Below, in pieces: positions 57,035 through 64,000 of a stretch of 64,000 nucleotides of DNA. A model generated the notes under the pieces. It made no database searches. It was given only the letters and a program-made list of their open reading frames with translations, and was not told where the DNA came from. Position numbers and translations under genes: made by a program. Source of the DNA: Siderastrea siderea (Eukaryota > Cnidaria > Anthozoa > Scleractinia > Rhizangiidae); assembly GCA_964030785.1 (NCBI GenBank), contig OZ034978.1:16725953-16789952 (forward strand), written 5' to 3'. Every line of letters begins with the position of its first letter. Position 1 is the first letter of the stretch.

Positions 57035-57583
57035 CAGGGACGGCAGAGCGTATTTTGAAGTGGGGGGGCTGAAAACGAGCGCCGGAGGCACGAGTTGGTA
57101 GGGGGATCTGGGGGCATCCTCCCCCAGAAAATTTTGAAATCTAGAGTCTCGGAAATCGTATTTACAGCATTCTCCGCGAGATACTTCTTGAAAAAATTAG
57201 CCTGGATAAAGTGTAAAATGAAAGGTACTTTTAGTGCTTACAGCAATATTTTGGAGGTTATTTCTCAGCCTTCCGGTCTCCTACGCTAACCTGCGGTTTT
57301 TTGACACAAGCTTCCCGTCTGTGGGAAGGAAGCACACGCTGAGAAAATGTTAAAAATACGTAAAGTTTCCGACGAGGTTTGTGTAAAGTTGTAGCTTTGT
57401 AAATTCTTGTGACTTAATCAAGCAATAACAATTTAAACACTAGTTTCATCTGGCAAATACTCTTATGTATTTTCTCGAATAACTACATATACTAAAACAA
57501 AATAAAATGTCATCCTCCTCAAAAGTGGGGGGGCTAAAGCCCCCCCAGCCCCCCCCCCCCCCCCCCCGGCTCCGCTGTCCCTG
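57035..57583. mobile_element. 549-bp hAT-like nonautonomous element in intron 2
   Basis: Ends CAGGGACGGCAGAGCG and, inverted, CAGGGACAGCGGAGCC, with G-rich subterminal parts on both sides. CAGGG ends are typical of hAT. I cannot see a clean 8-bp duplication (only ACTGT is shared nearby). Confidence 0.65.
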
Positions 57584-57614
57584 ACTGTAGGTTGAATGTT
57601 ACAATAACAGGTAC

Positions 57615-57737
57615 CTGTTTCACACCCAGGATCAAATGCATCCATCACATTATTTCCCATTTCATTTTCAGAGTCATCTGAACTAAAGTCATCTTGCACC
57701 AATAATATGTCCCCATCATAAGTGTGCATGATATTGT
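57615..57737 (-). CDS. DBF4-like: Dbf4-like protein, exon 2 (repeat exon copy a)
   Basis: 123 bp, phase 1 both ends (TTTTGCAG| and AAACAG|GTACCT). Reads NIMHTYDGDILLVQDDFSSD, an acidic segment likely disordered. Confidence 0.7.
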
Positions 57738-58707
57738 CTGCAAAATCACACAATGATGAGTCACGCGATTAAGTCAGAGCGGCCAATTGCTTTTAATTGT
57801 GGCACATCACAACATATTTTTAATCTTTGTAAAGTACAAATCTTCTTGTAATTTAAAAGAAAATAAGGAAGCGAACGAGAAACAAAATTTAAGGCGATTT
57901 CGCAAAGTGCGTTCAAACAGCTTCGTGAAAAAGCTGCTCCCCTTGTAGTATTTTTATATAAGCTTAAGCTTAAAAAATTAGCATTACTGAAAACTGCTCG
58001 CGCACAAAACAACTCAGCTCACGACTACAGTACTGTCGCTCACAAAAGAAAACCACAGGAAACAAACAACGCACGCATGTTGATAATTTTGGGATAATTT
58101 TAACTTTATTTATTTTTGCTTTTCTCAACTATTGTGGACTCCCTATGGAGTTATCATTGCAAATTTTACAGACCAACAGATCTCGAAGCTGAGCCTATTT
58201 CGAAATGATTTCGAAGTCGGTACCACGTGAATATTAATAGCGAGAAATATCATATTCAAGATCTTACCACATATTAGCACCAGGTTATCAGCTAGCTGCG
58301 GTTTTTTCCGCATAAAAGCAGCCTCTAAATCGCCATTTTTTCATGGAGAAGACCCGGACCGCTTCAAGAACTTTCATGAAACGATTAAGGCCAAAGGTAG
58401 CAGAGAATTCGAATGGTACTAGTGGAAATGTTGACGTCTGTCTTGTGCCTTCAAAACCATGACAGTCTTTCAAACCAAGGAATATTACAGAAAGTGGTTT
58501 TCCTTTGAATCTAGCCTCAGCCCGTGGGAAAAAATCCAGAAACGTTTTCGCTCAACGATGCGCCATACTAGTTTCCAGTACTACACGACTGTTTCGTAGT
58601 GTTTACGTCTTATAAACTGCATACAGTAAAACGACACAGCACTAACCCCTTCCCCGACGGGATTCTATTGTTGACCTCACCAGAAGGCGAAACGCGACGA
58701 GTATTCC

Positions 58708-59101
58708 CACAGGGGACCCACACAAACTGTGTGACCGTTTGTAGTTTCAAAATTATAAGAGAATGTACAGGGAAAACCGAAACACACGGAAAGGTTTCTA
58801 CTAACGTGAAATGCTGCGAGAAATATTTCCGTTTAAGTTCCAAATAAACATAATTCAACCTCAATCGCTGTCTTTTGTCGTCATTGTGCCTCTACAGTCT
58901 CTACGCAGCCTGAATATTAGCGATTTCCAGCGTTTACCGATGCGGTCGACTGTACGTAATAACTATAGTTTAAACTTTGAACTTAAATGTAAATATTCAT
59001 CGCAATATTTCACGTTAGTAGACGCCTTTCGGTTTTCCCTGTACATTCCCTTATAATTTTGAAACTACAAACGGTCACACAGTTTGTGTGCGTGCCCTGT
59101 G
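58708..59101. mobile_element. 394-bp foldback MITE in intron 1
   Basis: Arms of about 160 bp begin CACAGGGGACCCACACAAAC and are mirrored at the right end. Exact GTATTCC flanks lie at 58701-58707 and 59102-59108. The open frames in it are mirror images and not genes. Confidence 0.75.
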
Positions 59102-59309
59102 GTATTCCGAGGTCTTCCAAGGCTTAAAAATCCGAGTATTTTGAAAATTCTGTCAGGCTGCATTCCGGCTGCCGGACTTCTTGACACTTCGCTTTGCTCA
59201 TTGCTATGACCATAGGAAATATATCCAACCATTATTTCGCGTAGTTCTTCCAAAAAATGTAAATAAATATTTATTTACTGTAGTGGCTAGCAAGCCCTAG
59301 TTCAAATAC

Positions 59310-59416
59310 CTGTGTCCAGTGTGTCGATATCGGCTAAAGACATGCCATCTTGTAGAAGGGCAGCCTCATGACAATCTGCATCAACTGGATTCTTCCGATC
59401 CATGCTTTATTTAATT
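59310..59416 (-). CDS. DBF4-like: Dbf4-like protein, first coding exon
   Basis: After TTTGATGCAG| at 59417 the ATG at 59403 opens MDRKNPVDADCHEAALLQDG and runs to a donor CACAG|GTATTT in phase 1, matching exon 2. The AG in front of it and a stop upstream in frame suggest a non-coding 5' exon further right, perhaps near 60210 where CTTT|GTGAGT follows an ATG in GCC-rich context. Confidence 0.65.
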
Positions 59417-60847
59417 CTGCATCAAAGAAAATCATGTTAGTGGTGGTTCTGCAACTAACCTTTTTTTTTAATCGACGCGTTCTTCCATCGAAGGAATTTC
59501 ATGACGTCTTATCCCATAATATCTGATGCAGACTGACTAACACTAGCAAACGCCAATGGCGTTTGTTTAACCTGTGCAAATGGGAATTTATATGTTTTAA
59601 AAAAGATTTAATACTTTGACAAATAGAAGGGGGTTTCGAAACTTGAACACAAAAGTGCGAATCAGTGCGTGGGAAATTTGACATATTGCATGAAAAGCAG
59701 GTCTTGAGTTTACGATTTCCAATACGATAGATACCTCAAATGTGAAAAAAGGAATCCTTGAACAAACTTCGTGCTCATGGTAAATAGTAAAAAACATATT
59801 TTCCGCTTACCAAGCTGTCAGCCTTTATGGAAGGGTATTCATTTCAGTTCCTCTCAGTTTCCATTTCGATAACAGCATACCATTCCTTTGCATCACTTTG
59901 AGGTAATTTTCGTAAGTAAATTCACAGCATACACCTTCTTAATAGCCAATGTCTTTAACAGCGCATAAACCGCGAGAGTACGTGTTGTACTTTGAAAAAG
60001 ACACAATGCATCACAGATGGATTTTATAGCGGAACCTCGATAATGGATTTTTGAGGCGGGGCCGTTTATTATCGCACCGGAGGTGTATTGATCATCCATG
60101 CGGTTGCTTTTAACTTCAGATCGACCTGTCAACGCATTACGGTTTCGCGCCCCATGAACTGTGTCGCCCGAAAAATGTGGGGTATCCTTGATTCTGTGCG
60201 CACTCACAAAGCACGCCGCCATTTTCGGTTCTCTTTGACTTCAATACCGAGTATTCCCAAAAGGGATTTATAGGGCTGTCCTTCCCGTCCGTGAAAAGAC
60301 AATATGAGTAATTGCTATTGTGGAAATGTGCGAAAAATGCTCTCACTTTCGATTAATGATGGCTGTAGAGGAAATGAAAATTGCTCAACCAGAAACGTGC
60401 GAAAAATATTTCGTTTATTACAACAAAACTTTGAGCGACCGCCGCGTGGGAATACACTTAAGCTTACACGAGTCGTGTGGAAATCTACACAGACATTGAT
60501 CATCTGCTGTTGTCTGTTTAAACGAAGAATTTTATTTACGTGTTCGCGTACAGTATTAAAAAAAGAGAGAAGTCTTGATAATTCGAGTTTTAGCGGAGGC
60601 TGAGTCTCGCGTGCACGTGGTTCAGCTAGCTCAGCGCGCGCGTGTTTAGCTACGTAGACAAATAAAGCTTTTCTCTAGTATTCAACAACGCGCCGGACAT
60701 TCAGCGTCAAAAAACAAAGGCAATTAACGTTGAGACAAAAATTTCACTACTTGCGGTGCCTCGTGTATGTTGCGAGCTCTTCTTCATTGCAGTCGACTCA
60801 CTGAGAGGATTCCAACTCTGCTCCACTAACGCGGGCTAAGGAAAACT
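59417..60847. promoter_or_regulatory. Region between divergent Dbf4-like and ParB-like genes
   Basis: The two genes point away from each other across about 1.4 kb. On the minus strand ATGGCGGCGTG near 60222 with a donor 15 bp later may be the 5' exon of the Dbf4-like gene, or a 109-codon chance frame (59893-60222). A CACGTG box lies at 60615 and CpG-rich sequence at 60600-60650. Specific promoters are not proven. Confidence 0.4.
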
Positions 60848-60890
60848 ATGGCTGAAGATTCGTCGAATAAAAAAAAAATCATCTAATCGA
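60848..60890 (+). CDS. ParB-like gene, putative first exon
   Basis: ATG in good context (A at -3, G at +4) reads MAEDSSNKKK and ends at a donor CGA|GTAAGG. As written, a run of ten A shifts it into a TAA before the donor. With nine A the frame reaches the donor in phase 0, exactly what the next exon needs. I take it as the start exon with a homopolymer error or allele. Confidence 0.45.
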
Positions 60891-61306
60891 GTAAGGGCAA
60901 AGTGGTGGCTAACACAGTCTAACGGAAAACATGTTTCCACTAAAAATGGGCTCTTGAAGTCGCCAGAAGGTGTGCGCTTCCAGCGCGTGCTCACGATTGG
61001 TCTGACGAAAAAAAAAGAAGGAGAAAGTCAGTCAGTCAAGGTAAAGGTGTAACCGTCGAGTGTGACTAGTAGTGATTATAAAACGTGTCCGCACTTAAGG
61101 ATCATAGTTTATTGCAGGTTAATTCTATGCACGCAGTCTTAGCGGTTTAGAACTTCCCATTTGCTATACGGATTGCCAAAAATCTTCAGATAGAGAAAGA
61201 AATACCTGAATGTTACACTTTTGATGTATTTGATGAATATTATTTTTAGTTACTTATTTTCTGTTAATTTAAAATGAACTCAAAATCCCATGCTCTATCT
61301 TTTTAG

Positions 61307-61772
61307 ATTACTTTCGCCAACCACAATAAAGGTCTTCCTTTACAACTGACACTTTTCGACTTCAGTGCAAGTGAAGTGTCCAAATTATTTAAAGAGTACA
61401 CTGCTAGCGCCACCCAGTTTGTTTCAAGATTCCAAGAAGTGGCTCGACCATCAACCGCCACATTATCTGACAATTTATCAAGGAGCGAAAGAGCAGAGTC
61501 CCAGCCAATAGTGGGCGACACAGATACCACAGCAGTCGGTGAAAACATACCAGAACCTGTAGAAACACCTCCTAACAGACCCAGCAGAAACACTTGTGGA
61601 ACAAGGCGAAAGTTAAATGTCGGTTGTCCGATGGTGAAAAGCCCCAATGTAAGTCCGCCCAAACCAAAGCGAAGCAGACAGGATGGCATTGCTGAGAAGA
61701 GTAACGAATCATTTTCAACAACTTTGACATCAGAGAATTTCCTTGTCAAAATGAAGGAATATGAAGTATCTG
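61307..61772 (+). CDS. ParB-like gene, exon 2
   Basis: Between TTTTTAG| and TCTG|GTAAGT. Opens ITFANHNKGLPLQLTLFD, then a Ser/Thr/Pro-rich part with basic patches (NTCGTRRKLNVG, PPKPKRSRQD), probably disordered. Ends in phase 1 so that the next exon completes a glycine. Confidence 0.65.
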
Positions 61773-62286
61773 GTAAGTCCAAGTTTACTGGTTAAAGTCA
61801 TAACATATTACACTGTATCAGCAACTTTAGATCATTATGATGCAACTGATCAATGTTGGCCTGGAGCACTTTAACTAGATGCCACCCGTTTAAAAGCTGT
61901 TCAGTTATCCACTGTTTGAAACTATTTTGTTATAATAGCTGCCTACTGATTTTTGTCGACTGTCTGTCAATTTATTGCAAGTAAAAGCACTAAAGCTTAC
62001 CGCGTAGTAATAAATTTTTGCGGGAATTTAAATTTGCAAATGGGAGATTTTTGTGTTTTGCGGGAACTAATTTTTGCGATTGGGAAAAACTGGTTTTTCT
62101 TGCTGGGATTATTTTTGCTATTTTCAGGAAGTTGCCTTCTATTTGGATTATGCCTTTCTCGTTTTTTGAGGCTAAACTACAGAATGCAGGGCCACTTACA
62201 CACATCTTCAAACGAGCCAAACGAGCCACCACATACATACACCCAACACTTAACGCTCAAATAATCGTAGTTACTAAAAGAAGGAA

Positions 62287-62352
62287 TGAGCTACAATGAC
62301 CTACAATGACCTACAATGATCTACAATGACCTACAATGAGCTACAATGACCT
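62287..62352. repeat. 10-bp tandem repeat
   Basis: Six to seven units of CTACAATGAC with single changes, in intron 2. Confidence 0.9.
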
Positions 62353-62543
62353 AATTATTCGCTAATTATTCTCCTCTCGCAGGACCGCGTTTTCCTTCTG
62401 TGCAATCTGTATAAGTGACAAACTACGTAAACACAGCGGCGTCAACAGTTCCTTCTCATTTTCTACTGTAGTACGTTTTTCTCCTTTTCCAGCTTAAAAT
62501 TGCTTAAAATAGTTTGAACTCGTTGCCAGGCTCTTTGCGTCGT

Positions 62544-62656
62544 GCCGCCATCTTGGAAACAGTTACGTGACTTCATTTGTCCAATCGCTTGCGTCCAATC
62601 ACATTTTGTGACTGCAATACCAATGGCGGCTTAAACACGGAGCGAGCCTATATAAG
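62544..62656 (+). promoter_or_regulatory. Promoter-like cluster inside intron 2
   Basis: GCCGCCATCTTGG (YY1-type) at 62544, CCAAT at 62581, 62595 and 62620, and TATATAAG at 62649, all on the + strand within 115 bp. Spacing fits a core promoter about 230 bp before exon 3. Confidence 0.5.
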
Positions 62657-62882
62657 GAGGCTGAACTAGGCTTGTTCGTGAAACCTCGTTCTTTTTCGAG
62701 CAATCTCTTCTGTTGTCGAGCGATCCAATCCTTCATTTTTGGAAGAGAAGCCTGTCTTATTTTTCCTTGTCCTTCAAAATTGTTTTAGTCCTCCGATATC
62801 TCGAATCGTTTCAGTAATTTACCGTGAAGAATTTTGGGTTATCGGTAGTGTACTTTATTTATTTTCTGTTATTTTTTGATAG

Positions 62883-63197
62883 GTATACATCGCGTACTGA
62901 CAAGTTCGTTGAGTCCACCCCGAGAGGAGTACAGATTGAGAGAAGTGAACGCGCTTCATAAAGCTGCATTAAAACAGGGACTTCTCGAGGTTCCCTTGGC
63001 TTATTCTAAGCCTTTGATTGTGGTGGCAAAAGGGTTATTGGATGTAACCCAAATAAAAACATCCAGGGACCTGGAAAAGTTCGAGTTACAAGTGTTGGGG
63101 GGAAATCACAGGAGAGAGGCACTCATGGACATACTTGAAGACGAGGAAAAAGGACAAATGGACTGTTATAAGTATGTCTACGCACAAGTATATGCAG
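62883..63197 (+). CDS. ParB-like gene, exon 3 (core motif)
   Basis: Between TTTTGATAG| and ATGCAG|GTAAAT. Contains EYRLREVNALHKAALKQG, then KPLIVVAKGLLDVTQ and FELQVLGGNHRREALMDI. The latter matches the ParB/Srx superfamily pattern (..G.HR..AL..), the nucleotide-binding box of ParB. What a eukaryotic member does is not established from this sequence. No transit peptide is seen at the proposed start. Confidence 0.6.
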
Positions 63198-63530
63198 GTA
63201 AATAAACTCAATAATATACTAAGATAATATAACAATAAATATATAATGAATTAATTAATATACTAAATATGGCCTATAACTGATTTTTCATAAGATAATT
63301 CTTCATATTCAAAAATTCTGCTAGATATATATTTCATTAAACACCCGTTCCTTGAAATCTTAGGTCAAACGAAATAGAAAGTCCTTAAACGATTCCAAAT
63401 GATAACAAAATTCTCGTTCAACACATTACCAAATTGCTCTGTTTAACTATTAGTGAAAATTAAATACCATTTTCAACAATAACGATAGTTGATTGTTCCA
63501 ATTCTAAAACAGGATAGCCTTCTCTTTCAG

Positions 63531-63616
63531 AGATTCCCCATGTTGATGCATTACGACTTGCTGGTCTACATAACCGTGTGGACACATTGCATCATGAAAT
63601 TAACACTAAAGAAAAG
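63531..63616 (+). CDS. ParB-like gene, exon 4
   Basis: 86 bp between TCTTTCAG| and GAAAAG|GTGAGT; completes the split codon and reads IPHVDALRLAGLHNRVDTL. The phase is preserved. Confidence 0.65.
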
Positions 63617-63754
63617 GTGAGTGAATAATTTCACATGAATGAAAACAAAGAGATCTGATATGATATCAAGTAACCTAATTAAGAATCAAAATTGTGTACA
63701 TAGTTAAAGGAAGATGATTGATTCTTTGCCTCATTGTCATACTTTTATTATCAG

Positions 63755-63847
63755 GTAACAATTTGCAGAAACTTACTGAACTCCTTTTTTGAGGGAAAGA
63801 AAAACCAGTCGTGGAAAGAAGCAACTTCTGCCATGATTGGAGAGTCG
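63755..63847 (+). CDS. ParB-like gene, exon 5 (gene continues past window)
   Basis: 93 bp between TTATCAG| and GAGTCG|GTAATG, phase 0. Reads VTICRNLLNSFFEGKKNQSW. Later exons lie beyond 64000. Confidence 0.55.
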
Positions 63848-64000
63848 GTAATGAATAATGTAAACGTCATCCATTAGTTTTCAGAAAACAAATGTACTAA
63901 TTCTTGCTCTGAAATTTATTATCCAGCTCTAGCTGACGCAAACACTGATCAGACATGGGAAATTGGACTGTTTTATTTATTTGCTTATTTACTGTTGCTT

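Noticed and set aside
58599..59056. Three overlapping frames around 58600-59050
   Set aside because: They run through the arms of a foldback MITE and mirror each other.

Overview
The window reads as animal nuclear DNA, most probably a cnidarian and plausibly a stony coral. The basis is intron-bearing genes with GT/AG sites, no bacterial-style operons, AT-rich intergenic DNA, and a dense mix of MITEs, foldback elements, tyrosine-recombinase retrotransposons and tRNA-derived SINEs. The species is an inference; no marker gene fixes it.

The left 50 kb is a decaying and re-amplified array of one gene family: Golgi-type carbohydrate sulfotransferases (type II membrane proteins using PAPS). Three copies on the + strand are open from start to stop (2573-3805, 28568-29797, 48885-50114). 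One + strand copy is dead (20416-21580; frameshift, two stops, both PAPS motifs damaged, 3' end inverted). A dead copy lies on the - strand (16907-18118), an open 5' part of another runs off the left edge (1-331), and a truncated 5' end sits at 39585-39697. The copies sit in larger duplicated blocks: 1-3805 with 17795-21580 (two genes head to head), 25558-29797 with 46063-50114, and 14940-16185 with 30640-33180. The three + copies plus the dead one carry all four combinations of two 5' flank types and two 3' types, a footprint of recombination or gene conversion between paralogs.

Mobile DNA fills the space between. At 6161-13217 (- strand) is a YR retrotransposon with split direct repeats, a gag-like ORF, RT-RNase H and tyrosine recombinase, itself inside a larger insertion flanked by a 16-bp direct repeat that splits an open reading frame. 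A second, degenerate DIRS1-like element lies at 33420-37140. Smaller elements have clear ends and target duplications: a 1052-bp Mutator-like element carrying a piece of a zinc-finger gene (31397-32448, 9-bp TSD), a 189-bp G-rich MITE (28212-28400, 9-bp TSD, absent from the sister copy), and a 460-bp near-perfect palindrome inside a minisatellite (24837-25296, 8-bp direct repeat). The most striking is a 4-kb foldback element (41961-46007) whose inverted ends are nested satellites, a 7-bp G-rich array outside and a 17-bp array inside.

The right 12 kb is calmer and holds ordinary multi-exon genes. On the - strand there is a two-exon piece of an unrecognised gene (52294-53175) and a six-exon gene (53922-59416) whose last exon has Dbf4 motifs, so it probably encodes the activating subunit of the CDC7 replication kinase; three of its exons are copies of one another and one has an in-frame stop. 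Divergent from it, on the + strand from 60848 to beyond the right edge, is a gene with a ParB/sulfiredoxin-like GNHR motif. Introns of these genes carry several MITEs.
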